From positions 1-32,977 of the forward strand of contig NZ_JAEMRD010000023.1 in assembly GCF_016463485.1 (NCBI RefSeq): DNA of 32,977 bases, written 5' to 3'. The translations under genes were made by a program, and so were the position numbers. Each line of letters begins with the position of its first letter. The first letter of the stretch is position 1. This DNA comes from Brevundimonas sp. (GTDB lineage: Bacteria; Pseudomonadota; Alphaproteobacteria; Caulobacterales; Caulobacteraceae). Below the pieces are notes generated by a model. The model was given only the letters and a program-made list of their open reading frames with translations. It had not been told where the DNA came from and did not search any database. Below are positions 7,082-16,224 of the stretch, one piece after another.

Positions 7082-7232
7082 GGGACGCAAGATGTGCGAA
7101 TCAGTCGTCCACAGACTTCTAGATGTTGAATCGCCCGGTCCGGGACGCGCGAAAGCCTTGCCGTAAGGGCCCCGGACCCCCATCTGGGGCGTTCACCTCA
7201 TTGAGAGACACCCCGCCCGCACAGGAGCGCCG

Positions 7233-8489
7233 ATGCCGCACGCCGACAGCCTGATCCTCACCCTGGTCGGAGGTTTCGTCCTCGCCTTCGTGTTCGGCAT
7301 GTTGGCAAACCGGCTCAAGCTGTCGCCTCTGGTCGGCTATCTGGTTGCGGGTGTTCTCGTCGGGCCGCACACGGCCGGGTTCGTCGCCGATACCGAACTG
7401 GCCCCGCAGCTGGCCGAGATCGGCGTCATCCTGCTGATGTTCGGCGTGGGCCTGCATTTCTCGCCCGCCGACCTGATGAAGGTGCGCAAGGTCGCGGTGC
7501 CGGGTGCGATTTTCCAGATCCTGGCGGCGACCGCCCTGGGTTGGGGTCTCGGCCGCCTGCTCGGCATGGGCGATCTGGAGGCGGCCCTGATGGGGTTCGC
7601 CCTGTCCGTCGCCTCGACGGTCGTGCTGTTGCGAGCGTTGGAGGAACGCAAACAGGTCAAGGGCGAGATCGGCTCCATCGCCGTCGGCTGGCTGATCGTC
7701 GAGGACCTGGTGATCGTCATCGCCCTGGTCTTGCTGCCGCTGCTGATCGTTCAGCCGGGCGAAACCCTGAGCGGACCCGAGCTCGCCAAATCCATCGCCT
7801 GGACCCTGGGCAAGGTCGCGGTCTTCGTGGGGGCCATGCTGTTCATCGGGCCGCGCGTCCTGCCCTGGGTGCTGGTCAGGATCGCCCACACGCGGTCGCG
7901 CGAGCTGTTCACCCTGGGCGTTCTGGCCATCGCGCTCGGCATCGCCTGGGTGGCCTATGCGATGTTCCACTCCTTCGCCCTTGGGGCCTTCCTGGCCGGG
8001 CTGGTGCTGAACTCCTCGCCGCTGGGGCATAATGCGGCGGAGCGGTCACTGCCGTTGCGCGACGCCTTCGCCGTGCTGTTCTTCGTCTCGGTGGGGATGC
8101 TGTTCGACCCGATGATCCTGGTCGAGAAGCCGCTGACGGTGCTCGGCATTCTGGGCATCGTGATCCTGGGCAAGGCGCTGGCGGCTCTGGCCATCACCTT
8201 CGCCTTCAAGCTGGATCGCGCCACCAGCCTGACCATCGCGGCGTCCCTGGCCCAGATCGGCGAGTTCAGCTTTATTCTCGCCGCCCTGGGCGTATCTCTG
8301 GGAGCCCTGACGCCCCAGACCCACGACCTGATCCTGGCCGCCGCCCTGCTGTCGATCTCGCTCAATCCGTTCGTCTTCAAGCTGACGGACCGGCTGGGCG
8401 GGCGGCCCAGGTCTGGATCGCCGGGTGCCAAGGCACTGGCGGTCGAGACGGCGGCGGAGGCGAAGAAACCGAACCCGGCGACGGCTTAA
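7233..8489 (+). CDS. Kef-type K+/H+ antiporter membrane subunit (YbaL-like), without RCK domain
   Basis: LSPLVGYLVAGVLVGPHTAGFV, AEIGVILLMFGVGLHFSPADLMKVRKVAVPGAIFQ, FVSVGMLFDP: CPA2/Kef signature. The protein ends shortly after the TM domain. Confidence 0.88.
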   Translation: MPHADSLILTLVGGFVLAFVFGMLANRLKLSPLVGYLVAGVLVGPHTAGFVADTELAPQLAEIGVILLMFGVGLHFSPADLMKVRKVAVPGAIFQILAATALGWGLGRLLGMGDLEAALMGFALSVASTVVLLRALEERKQVKGEIGSIAVGWLIVEDLVIVIALVLLPLLIVQPGETLSGPELAKSIAWTLGKVAVFVGAMLFIGPRVLPWVLVRIAHTRSRELFTLGVLAIALGIAWVAYAMFHSFALGAFLAGLVLNSSPLGHNAAERSLPLRDAFAVLFFVSVGMLFDPMILVEKPLTVLGILGIVILGKALAALAITFAFKLDRATSLTIAASLAQIGEFSFILAALGVSLGALTPQTHDLILAAALLSISLNPFVFKLTDRLGGRPRSGSPGAKALAVETAAEAKKPNPATA

Positions 8490-8526
8490 AAAAACGAGGG
8501 CCGCCTGATGTCTCCGGCGGCCCTCG
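8488..8526 (-). terminator. Rho-independent terminator downstream of phoH
   Basis: CGAGGGCCGCC (8495-8505) / GGCGGCCCTCG (8516-8526) stem, with T7 following on the minus strand (A7 at 8488-8494). Confidence 0.8.
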
Positions 8527-8548
8527 CCTTGTCGATTGTGAATCGGGC

Positions 8549-9322
8549 CTACAACACTCCGATCATGCTCGCGACCAGTGGATGGCGGACGATGTCCTGT
8601 TCGGCCAGGCGGACGACCGCGATCTCGGGCACCGCTTCCAGCCGGTTCGCGACATCGGCGAGGCCTGACAGCGAGGGCAGCAGGTCGGTCTGGCCCGGGT
8701 CGCCGGTGACCACCATCGTCGAGTGCCAGCCCAGCCGGGTCAGTAGCATCTTGAGCTGGACGTAGGTGCAGTTCTGGGCCTCGTCGATGACGATGAAGGC
8801 ATTGTTCAGGGTGCGACCGCGCATATAGCCGACCGGCGCGATCTCGATCAGGCCCTCGGCCATCAGGGCCCCGACCCGCTTCATCGTCAGCCGATCCGAC
8901 AGGGCGTCGTAGAGGGGCCTCAGGTACGGGGCCAGCTTGTCTTCCATGGCGCCGGGCAGGAAGCCGATCGATTCCCCGGCCTCGACGGCGGGACGGCTGA
9001 GGACGATGCGGCCGACCTTGCCGGCCTCGAGCGCCTCGACCGCCTTGGCGACGGCCAGATAGGTCTTGCCGGTGCCTGCGGGCCCGAGCGCCACGCACAG
9101 ATTGTGGGTGTCGATGGCGTTCAGCAGTTCGGCCTGGCCCTCTGACTTGGGCTTCAGCGTTTTCAGATAGCTCTGGTCCCGGTCATCATTGGAGGGGTGG
9201 GGCGACCAGGCCGAGGTCGTGTGCGGCGTTGGCAGGCGGCGGACTTTTGAATCCTCCGAGAACTGGCGCGAATCGAAGACCCCTTCACGGGTCTGGCGCT
9301 TCATGGCTGCACGCTTGGTCAT
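8549..9322 (-). CDS. phoH: PhoH family protein (P-loop ATPase)
   Basis: NLCVALGPAGTGKTYLAVAKAVEALEAGKVGRIVLSRPAVEAGESIGFLPG and NAFIVIDEAQNCTYVQLKMLLTRLG..MVVTGDPGQTDL. Confidence 0.9.
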   Translation of the reverse strand: MTKRAAMKRQTREGVFDSRQFSEDSKVRRLPTPHTTSAWSPHPSNDDRDQSYLKTLKPKSEGQAELLNAIDTHNLCVALGPAGTGKTYLAVAKAVEALEAGKVGRIVLSRPAVEAGESIGFLPGAMEDKLAPYLRPLYDALSDRLTMKRVGALMAEGLIEIAPVGYMRGRTLNNAFIVIDEAQNCTYVQLKMLLTRLGWHSTMVVTGDPGQTDLLPSLSGLADVANRLEAVPEIAVVRLAEQDIVRHPLVASMIGVL

Positions 9323-9376
9323 GGTTGCCTCATTCCTTGGGATGCCGGCGGGGAGAGCCGCTCGGCGCGGGGCATG

Positions 9377-9406
9377 AAAAAAGGCGATGCTGCAAAAGCA
9401 TCGCCT
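9377..9406 (-). terminator. Rho-independent terminator/attenuator in the phoH upstream region
   Basis: Perfect 9-bp stem AGGCGATGC (9382-9390)/GCATCGCCT (9398-9406) followed by T6 on the minus strand, about 55 nt before the phoH ATG. Confidence 0.75.
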
Positions 9407-9657
9407 CGGACGAAGACGGGTAGGATTTGGGCGACGCCGACAGGGCATCCGGGGTCGGAAGAAGGGCCAGCTTCCGGCGAGAAAGCTCGCCGCCGAACCG
9501 AACGCACCACGCACTCGCCCCCGCATATGACCGGACCGGGCTTGATCCGGCTTCGGATAAGGGGTCGAAAGACAGGCCCCGAATCACTTCAACACCTTGA
9601 GCCTATCGTGGTTCATGAAGTGTTAAAGGGCGCATTTCGTTCAGATATGACGGTGTC

Positions 9658-10188
9658 GTGATGACTGTGTATGCGTTAGGTGACAAGAAACCGCAGGTTC
9701 CGCCGGCAGGGGAATACTGGATCGCGCCGAATGCCGTGGTGCTGGGCGATGTTATCCTCGAATCCGGTGTCAGTATCTGGTTCAATGCGGTGCTACGTGG
9801 AGACACCGATACGTTGAGCGTGGGTGAGAACAGCAACATCCAGGACGGAAGCATTCTTCATGCGGACGAAGGTGTGCCGTTGCTGATCGGACGCGACGTC
9901 ACAGTGGGGCACAAGGCGATGCTGCATGGCTGCACCGTCGGCGACAACTCGCTGATCGGGATCGGGGCGGTGGTGCTGAACGGAGCGGTGATCGGGAAGA
10001 ACTGCCTGATCGGAGCGAACAGCCTGATCCCCGAGGGTAAGGTGATCCCCGACGGGTCGCTGGTCATGGGCCAGCCCGGCAAGGTCGTCCGTGAACTGAC
10101 GGAGGCGCAGATCGCGGGGATCACAATGAGCGCCGCCCACTATGTGCAGAACTGGAAGCTGTTCGCCGCCAATCTGCGCGAACTTTAG
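9658..10188 (+). CDS. Gamma-carbonic anhydrase-like hexapeptide-repeat protein
   Basis: Left-handed beta-helix hexapeptides: [50 protein letters not shown]...[34 protein letters not shown] 9658 or ATG 9661. Confidence 0.88.
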   Translation: MMTVYALGDKKPQVPPAGEYWIAPNAVVLGDVILESGVSIWFNAVLRGDTDTLSVGENSNIQDGSILHADEGVPLLIGRDVTVGHKAMLHGCTVGDNSLIGIGAVVLNGAVIGKNCLIGANSLIPEGKVIPDGSLVMGQPGKVVRELTEAQIAGITMSAAHYVQNWKLFAANLREL

Positions 10189-10712
10189 GCGATGCGGCGG
10201 CCGTCGATGGCGGCCAGGGTCAGGGGGGCGCGGGCGACGGGGCCAACGCCGATCGACAGCCGGGCCGACAGGGTGCCGACGCCATCGGCCTGACGATCCG
10301 CAGTATGGGCCGGCTGATACAGGCCCAGGATCCGGTCGGCCTCGCCGGAGGCGCTGCGCAGGGGGGCGATGACGATCTCGAGCGGTCCGCTCAGCCCCTC
10401 GGCCTCGGCGACCAGGACGACGGGTCGCGCCTCTCGGAATGTCTGGACGATGGCGGCGGCAACCATGGGTCGGCCGTCCTCGCGCCACAGGGCCAGCCAG
10501 TCGACGCCCCCCATGGACCCGCCGTGGGCGCGTTCGATCCAGCCTCCGGCGAGGCGGAGCCGCGCGCCCGGATCGGTGCGGTCGGCCGTGAACAACTGCG
10601 GCATCAGGCCTCCCAGCGCCATCGGATCGAAGGCGGCGCGCGCAGGAATGCGCGCGGCCTCCGGCAAGGCCAGCCAGTGGTCGATCAGGGTCTGCGTGCC
10701 GGAATGGAACAT
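10185..10712 (-). CDS. PAS-domain protein (PAS_5-like)
   Basis: [45 protein letters not shown]...[15 protein letters not shown]..., the layout of the alphaproteobacterial PAS_5 family. ATG at 10712 chosen over the long spurious extension. Confidence 0.65.
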   Translation of the reverse strand: MFHSGTQTLIDHWLALPEAARIPARAAFDPMALGGLMPQLFTADRTDPGARLRLAGGWIERAHGGSMGGVDWLALWREDGRPMVAAAIVQTFREARPVVLVAEAEGLSGPLEIVIAPLRSASGEADRILGLYQPAHTADRQADGVGTLSARLSIGVGPVARAPLTLAAIDGRRIA

Positions 10713-10874
10713 GGACGGGTCCTTCGCAGACCTCGCCGCAAGCCCTGCGCCGATCGGCAACAGCGTTAAAATCGCAACGGAAACGCAAGGGTTTTGCCCG
10801 CAGATACGCTTTGGACCCGTCCGCGCGCCTTGCGCGGATGGCTTTGAGTTGACTGTTTTTCGGGAGCCCAGCCC

Positions 10875-11900
10875 ATGCGGGTGAGGATCAAGACCTGGCT
10901 GTTGGCCGCCTTCGGAGCGTTCGTCCTGGCGGCGATCGGAGGCGAAGCGGCGGCCCAGTGCACCTCGGGCTGCACGCCTGCGCCCCCGCCGTGCTGCACC
11001 GCGCCGCCGACGCCCTCGTGCTGCGAGAGCCCGCCTGCGCCGCCGAGCCCGCCGTCGCCGCCCAACTCCTGCTGCGAGATGCCGCCTCCGCCGAACTATC
11101 CGGGCGGTGGGGTGAACGGCAATTTCAACGTCAATGTGAACATCAACGCCAACGCCAATTCGAACTCCAACTCCAACAGCAACTCGAATGACAACCTGAT
11201 CCGCGCGCGCGGGGCCGGTGACGTCTATGTCAGTGGCGGGGGCGGGGCCTATTTCACGGTCGACCAGCCCTATCCGACGGTGATCCAGGGGCTGAACGTC
11301 GAAGGCGGCGCGGCCGCTCAGGTGATCCAGCAGGCCGTGCAGCGGTCGCGCTGGGCCGCTACGCGCGTCGTGATCCAGGCTCTTTGCATCGATGATCGCA
11401 ACATCCCGCACCCGGCGTCCCAGGTTCAGCCAGGCCGTGACATCGCGCCGGGCTACAACGGCGAGATCTATCGCTGCATCGCCGGCTCGCGCCTGCAGTA
11501 TACGATCGCCCAGTTCGCCGAGCAGATCAGCTTCGATCACGGCGAGAGCGTCATGTGCCAGAAGGGCGAGAGCCTGTGGTACTCGGAAGGTGCGGCGGCG
11601 GGCAGTGCGTCCGCCTATGCGGCCCAGTATGCGGCGGCCTATGCGGCCCAGTATGGAGGCCAGCCCGGCCCCGGTGGACCGGTCGGCGGCGGCATCGTCG
11701 AGTGCCGGCCCCAGATCAACGAGCGGGACTGCAACGAGCGGTCGCTGCTGCGTCGCTACGGCGCCGGGATCAAGATCCTGACCCTGTGGCGCGAGGAGAT
11801 CTACACCGAGTACGAGGAGCAGGTCGTCCAGGCCTCATCGTCGATGTCGGTGGGCTACAGTCTGACCCTTGACGGCGGGGTCGGCGGCCGGGTGTTCTGA
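10875..11900 (+). CDS. Secreted protein with Cys-Cys/Pro-rich and Asn-repeat segments, unknown function
   Basis: Signal peptide MRVRIKTWLLAAFGAFVLAAIGGEAAAQ; CTSGCTPAPPPCCTAPPTPSCCESPPAPPSPPSPPNSCCEMPPPP; NGNFNVNVNINANANSNSNSNSNSNDN; conserved-looking C-terminal domain with paired Cys. Confidence 0.75.
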   Translation: MRVRIKTWLLAAFGAFVLAAIGGEAAAQCTSGCTPAPPPCCTAPPTPSCCESPPAPPSPPSPPNSCCEMPPPPNYPGGGVNGNFNVNVNINANANSNSNSNSNSNDNLIRARGAGDVYVSGGGGAYFTVDQPYPTVIQGLNVEGGAAAQVIQQAVQRSRWAATRVVIQALCIDDRNIPHPASQVQPGRDIAPGYNGEIYRCIAGSRLQYTIAQFAEQISFDHGESVMCQKGESLWYSEGAAAGSASAYAAQYAAAYAAQYGGQPGPGGPVGGGIVECRPQINERDCNERSLLRRYGAGIKILTLWREEIYTEYEEQVVQASSSMSVGYSLTLDGGVGGRVF

Positions 11901-11988
11901 ACCTGCTCGAACGGACCCGTTCAGCCTGGCGACAGGCGCGACCCTCTAGATTGATCAGCGTCGGTCATCGCCGATCCTGAAAGAAACT

Positions 11989-12020
11989 GGCCCCGGCGTG
12001 CGAACGCCGGGGCCTTTTTT
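11989..12020 (+). terminator. Rho-independent terminator
   Basis: GGCCCCGGCG-TGCGAA-CGCCGGGGCC followed by T6. Confidence 0.9.
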
Positions 12021-12021
12021 C

Positions 12022-14895
12022 TTATTGGGCCGCCGCTTGCGCAGTGACCTGGGCGCGCCAGGCGCGGTCGGGCAGCAGATAGGTCTGGGCCGCCTTCTGG
12101 ATATCGGCGGGGGTGATGGCCTCCAGGTCCGAGATCGAGGTGCGGATGGCCGCCAGCTGGGTCGCATCGTCCTGGACGTTCTCCAGCGCGCCGAGCCAGT
12201 AGCCGTTGGTGGCCTGGCTGCGGCGGATGGACTCCACGGCCGACAGGCGAGCGCGGTTCAGTTCGTCCTCGGTCACGGGCGCATCCCGCAACGCCGTCGC
12301 GACATCGTCCACGCTCTTGAAGAAGCCGGGCAGGGCGTCGGGCGGGGTCTCGGCCTGGACGAAGGCGTAGCCATAGTCCGGGAAGACGGTCGAGGCGGTC
12401 GCCGAGGCACCCGGCGAATAGGCCACGCCCTGCTTCTCGCGCAGTTCGTCGGTCACGCGCAGTTGCAGCACACGCGCCAGCAGGCTGACGGTGCGCGACG
12501 GCTTGCGGTCGCCGATGGCGTCCAGCGTCGGCCAGGCCACATAGCCCAGGGCCTGGGCCGCCGCTCCCGTGTGATTGATCGTGACCGGCTCGGCGGTCGG
12601 GGCCGGGAAGCGGACACGGGCGGCGGCCTCCGACGGCGTCATGGCCACGGGACGCGTCGGCAGGGCCCCGAAGGTGGCGGCCGTCTGGGCGATGGCGTCC
12701 TCGACCGTCACGTCGCCGATGACGATGACCTCGACCGGGCCGCGCGCGATCGAGTCGGTGATCACCTGTCGCAGGTCGCTGAGTTGCGCCGCCTCAATGT
12801 CGGCCGGGGTCGGCAGGCCGAACCGCTTGTCGCCGCTGTAGAGCATGGGCACGCCGTAGCGGCCGAAGGCACCGCCGGGGGTCGCCGCGATCTGGTCCAG
12901 CTGGGTGCCGATCTGTCCCTTGACCTGATCGAAGGGCTCGGGCCGCCAGCCGGCGTCGGTGAAGTAGGCGGCCAGCAGCTGCATCTGCAGCGCCAGATCC
13001 TCGGGACGGGTACCGCCCGAGAACTGGAAGGCGTCGGGATCGGCCCCGAAGCCGGCACCCACGACGTTCGACGCCGTGACGCGGTCCAGCTGGGTCTTGG
13101 TCAGCTTGCCGAGGCCGCCCTCGGTGACTTCCGAACCCGCGGCCCACATCGGCACGGCGCGATCACTGGGCAGGTCCAGGGTGCCGTTGCCGGCGCGCAC
13201 CGAGACCAGGATCTGGTCGTCGTCGAAAGTGGTTGGCTTGACCGTCAGCTTCACCCCGTTGGCGAAGGTGACGAAGGTGGTGCCCAGGTCGGCGACCTCG
13301 GTCCTGGCCGTGACCGTGCCGGGCGTCCCGAAGTTGGCATAGGGCCATTCGACGGCGGCGGCGACGGCGGGGGCGGTGACCGCGACCTGACGCGAGGCCT
13401 CGATCGCGGCGGTGACGGCAGCCTCGCCGCCCTCGATGGCGACCGGGGTGGTCACGAAGGCCAGGGGGCCGTTGCCGGCGAAGGTCTCTGCGGCGGCGGC
13501 ATTGACCTCGGCCAGGGTCAGGTTGGTGACAGCGGCCTCAAACAGTTTCAGGTCGTCGGCCGGGGCGGTGAAGACCTCGTCATCGTTGACGGTGTTCAGC
13601 AGGGATCCGGCGAGACCCGTCGTCTGGCGCGTCGCGGCACCGGCGACCGAGGCCGTCAGGGCGGTGCGGTATTCGGTGATCTCGCGATCCAGCTCGTCCT
13701 GACCGACACCATACTGGACCAGACGGCGCTGTTCCTGTTCAGCCGCCTCGATGGCGCGCTGCCAGCCGCCGGGGTTGAAGGCGACGACCAGGGTCGCGGC
13801 ATCGACCGCGTTGAACAGGGACTGATAGCCCGCGCCGCCGCCCAGGAAGGGCGGGTTGGCGGAGCGCGAAATCTCGGACATCCGGCGGTTCAGTACGGCC
13901 AGGGCCAGGCCGCGCACCAGGTCCTTGCGGCGCGTGGCGACCGAGTCGGGGGCCGCGTCATGGACCTTGGTCCAGTAGATCTGGGCGGTCGACTGGGTGC
14001 CCGGCTCGACGTGGATGCGCGTCTCAGCGTCACGCGGCTGCAACCGGCCCAGATCCGGATCGGAACCATTGGGGGCCGGGTTGGTCCAGTCGGCGAATTT
14101 CTCGCGGATCTTGGCTTCCATCGCATCGACGTCGAAATCGCCGACCGCGATCACGGTCGCGCGTTCCGGCCGATAGTAGGCGCGGTAGAAGTCGACGAAC
14201 CGGTCGCGCGGGGCGGTGCGGATGATGTCCAGGTCGCCGATAGGCAGGCGGTCGGCCAGACGCTGGCCGGGTGCCAGGAAGGGCAGCATGGCCTTGGTGG
14301 CGCGATAGGAGGGCGTGTCGCGGATGCGGTCCTCGCCGACGATGACGCCCCGCTCGCGGTCCACAGCCTCGGTGTTGAACAGCAGTTCGCCGGCGACCTC
14401 GCGCAGGGCGAACAGGCTGGCGTCCACGACCTCGTCCGAGGTGTTGGGCAGGTTCAGGGTGTAGGCCGTCTGGTCGAAGGAGGTGAAGGCGTTGGTGTCG
14501 CCGCCGAACGACAGGCCGAGCCGCTCGAGATTCTTCGTCATCTCGCCTTCGGGAATGTTGGTCGAGCCGTTGAAGGCCATATGTTCGAGGAAGTGGGCCA
14601 GACCCTTCTGGTCGTCGTTCTCCGACAGCGATCCGGCGTCGATGCGCAGGCGCAGCGCGGCCTGACGCGGCGGGGTGGCGTTCCGCATGATCGCATAGCG
14701 CATCCCGTTGGGCAGGGTGCCGAAGCGGACCGCCGGATCGGCCGGCAGGTCGCTGTTCGCCTGTGGCCAGGCGGCGGCCTGTTGCGTGGCGGAGGCCGGT
14801 GCCGACTGGGCCAGCACCAGGGTCGGGGCGGCGGTCGCCGACAACAGGACAACGCCCGAGGCGCAGGCGAGCAGAAGGCGGCGGGGGGACATCAT
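12022..14895 (-). CDS. M16 family zinc metallopeptidase (pitrilysin/insulinase-like), secreted
   Basis: Signal peptide MMSPRRLLLACASGVVLLSATAAPTLVLAQ; LPNGMRYAIMRNATPPRQAALRLRIDAGSLSENDDQKGLAHFLEHMAFNGSTN contains HxxEH (HFLEH); second M16 domain downstream. Confidence 0.9.
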   Translation of the reverse strand: MMSPRRLLLACASGVVLLSATAAPTLVLAQSAPASATQQAAAWPQANSDLPADPAVRFGTLPNGMRYAIMRNATPPRQAALRLRIDAGSLSENDDQKGLAHFLEHMAFNGSTNIPEGEMTKNLERLGLSFGGDTNAFTSFDQTAYTLNLPNTSDEVVDASLFALREVAGELLFNTEAVDRERGVIVGEDRIRDTPSYRATKAMLPFLAPGQRLADRLPIGDLDIIRTAPRDRFVDFYRAYYRPERATVIAVGDFDVDAMEAKIREKFADWTNPAPNGSDPDLGRLQPRDAETRIHVEPGTQSTAQIYWTKVHDAAPDSVATRRKDLVRGLALAVLNRRMSEISRSANPPFLGGGAGYQSLFNAVDAATLVVAFNPGGWQRAIEAAEQEQRRLVQYGVGQDELDREITEYRTALTASVAGAATRQTTGLAGSLLNTVNDDEVFTAPADDLKLFEAAVTNLTLAEVNAAAAETFAGNGPLAFVTTPVAIEGGEAAVTAAIEASRQVAVTAPAVAAAVEWPYANFGTPGTVTARTEVADLGTTFVTFANGVKLTVKPTTFDDDQILVSVRAGNGTLDLPSDRAVPMWAAGSEVTEGGLGKLTKTQLDRVTASNVVGAGFGADPDAFQFSGGTRPEDLALQMQLLAAYFTDAGWRPEPFDQVKGQIGTQLDQIAATPGGAFGRYGVPMLYSGDKRFGLPTPADIEAAQLSDLRQVITDSIARGPVEVIVIGDVTVEDAIAQTAATFGALPTRPVAMTPSEAAARVRFPAPTAEPVTINHTGAAAQALGYVAWPTLDAIGDRKPSRTVSLLARVLQLRVTDELREKQGVAYSPGASATASTVFPDYGYAFVQAETPPDALPGFFKSVDDVATALRDAPVTEDELNRARLSAVESIRRSQATNGYWLGALENVQDDATQLAAIRTSISDLEAITPADIQKAAQTYLLPDRAWRAQVTAQAAAQ

Positions 14896-15045
14896 GGAAC
14901 GCTCCGACAAGGCGAGTGCACGGTTCGCGGGTGCGACGCCGTGACGGGAACAGCGGTTGTAGAGGGGCGCAACGGTTGCGTCGAGCGGCGCCGTTGACGC
15001 GCCGCGCCCCTTGCATCCCCCGGTCATCGGCCTACATTGAGAGCT

Positions 15046-15068
15046 CTTATGTTCACATTGAGCATAAG
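15046..15068. promoter_or_regulatory. Candidate operator dyad upstream of nadA
   Basis: CTTATGTTCACATTGAGCATAAG = CTTATG-N-TCA-NNN-TGA-N-CATAAG; about 37 bp before the nadA ATG. Confidence 0.6.
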
Positions 15069-15104
15069 TCGGGAGGCGACGGAGTTCGCCGGAGGAAGAC
15101 GGCG

Positions 15105-16184
15105 ATGGCCGACGGCATGTTCGGACTTTCAGACAGCACGCAGCGCGCGACCGCGCCGGTGTGGGAGAAGGTCAAGTCGCACGTCACGCCGATCGAATGG
15201 CCGGCCCAGGCCGAGCTGATCGTCGAGATCAACCGTCTGAAAGCCGAGCGCAACGCGGTCATCCTGGCCCACAACTATATGACACCCGAGATTTTCCATG
15301 GGGTCGGCGACTATGTCGGCGACAGCCTGGGACTGGCCAAGGAGGCGGCGCGTTCGCCGGCCAAGGTCATCGTACAGGCGGGCGTCCACTTCATGGCCGA
15401 GACGTCCAAGATCCTGAGCCCCGACAAGACGGTCCTGATCCCTGACCTGAAAGCCGGCTGCTCGCTGGCCGAGGCGATCACGGGGGCGGACGTCCGGCTG
15501 ATCAAGCAACGCTACCCGGGCCTGCCGGTCGTGACCTATGTGAACACCACCGCCGACGTGAAGGCCGAGACCGACATCTGCTGCACGAGCGCCAACGCCG
15601 TGCAGGTGGTGGAATGGGCGGCGAAGGAGTGGGGTGTCGACCGCGTCATCCTTATACCCGACGAGTTCCTGGCGAGAAATGTGGCGGCCCAGACGAACGT
15701 CGGCATCATCGCCTGGAAGGGCCGCTGCATCGTGCACGAGCGGTTCACCGGCGAGGACATCCGAGAAATGCGCGCCGCCTATCCGGGGGCGGAAATCCTG
15801 GCCCACCCGGAATGCCCCGAGGACGTGCTTTCGGCCGCCGACTTCGCCGGATCGACGGCGGCGATGACCGATTACGTGATGGCGAAAAAGCCGAAACAGG
15901 TGGTGCTGATCACCGAGTGCTCGATGGCCTCCAACATCAAGGGCGACGTGCCGGAGGTCGACTTCATCGGGCCGTGCAACATGTGCCCCTATATGAAGCG
16001 GATCACCCTGGAGAACATCCGCGACTGCCTGCTGCACATGCAGTTCGAGGTGACGGTGCCGGACGACATGATCGTCAAGGCGGCCCTGGCCGTGCAGCGC
16101 ATGATCGATCTGCCGCCGCCTGCGATCCCGGCGCGGTACGACCTGGTCAAGGCGAAGCACCATGTCGCCGTGGAGCTGATCTGA
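15105..16184 (+). CDS. nadA: Quinolinate synthase NadA
   Basis: NAVILAHNYMTPEIFHGVGDYVGDSLGLAKEAA, DLKAGCSLAEAI, AHPECPEDVLSAADFAGSTAAMTDY, CNMCPYMKRITLENI. Confidence 0.95.
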   Translation: MADGMFGLSDSTQRATAPVWEKVKSHVTPIEWPAQAELIVEINRLKAERNAVILAHNYMTPEIFHGVGDYVGDSLGLAKEAARSPAKVIVQAGVHFMAETSKILSPDKTVLIPDLKAGCSLAEAITGADVRLIKQRYPGLPVVTYVNTTADVKAETDICCTSANAVQVVEWAAKEWGVDRVILIPDEFLARNVAAQTNVGIIAWKGRCIVHERFTGEDIREMRAAYPGAEILAHPECPEDVLSAADFAGSTAAMTDYVMAKKPKQVVLITECSMASNIKGDVPEVDFIGPCNMCPYMKRITLENIRDCLLHMQFEVTVPDDMIVKAALAVQRMIDLPPPAIPARYDLVKAKHHVAVELI

Positions 16185-16224
16185 TGTTCTACATGGCACC
16201 CAGAGAGCGGATCGCAGGGTTCTT

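Noticed and set aside
10713-11540. N-terminal extension of the PAS_5 ORF (10185..11540 minus)
   Set aside because: Overlaps the Cys/Pro/Asn secreted protein on the other strand; MFHSGTQ start at 10712 matches the family and leaves a normal divergent intergenic region.
11998-14997. 999-aa plus-strand ORF
   Set aside because: Antisense shadow of the M16 peptidase gene; composition (Arg/Gly/His/Gln-rich) is typical of a spurious GC-rich reading frame.
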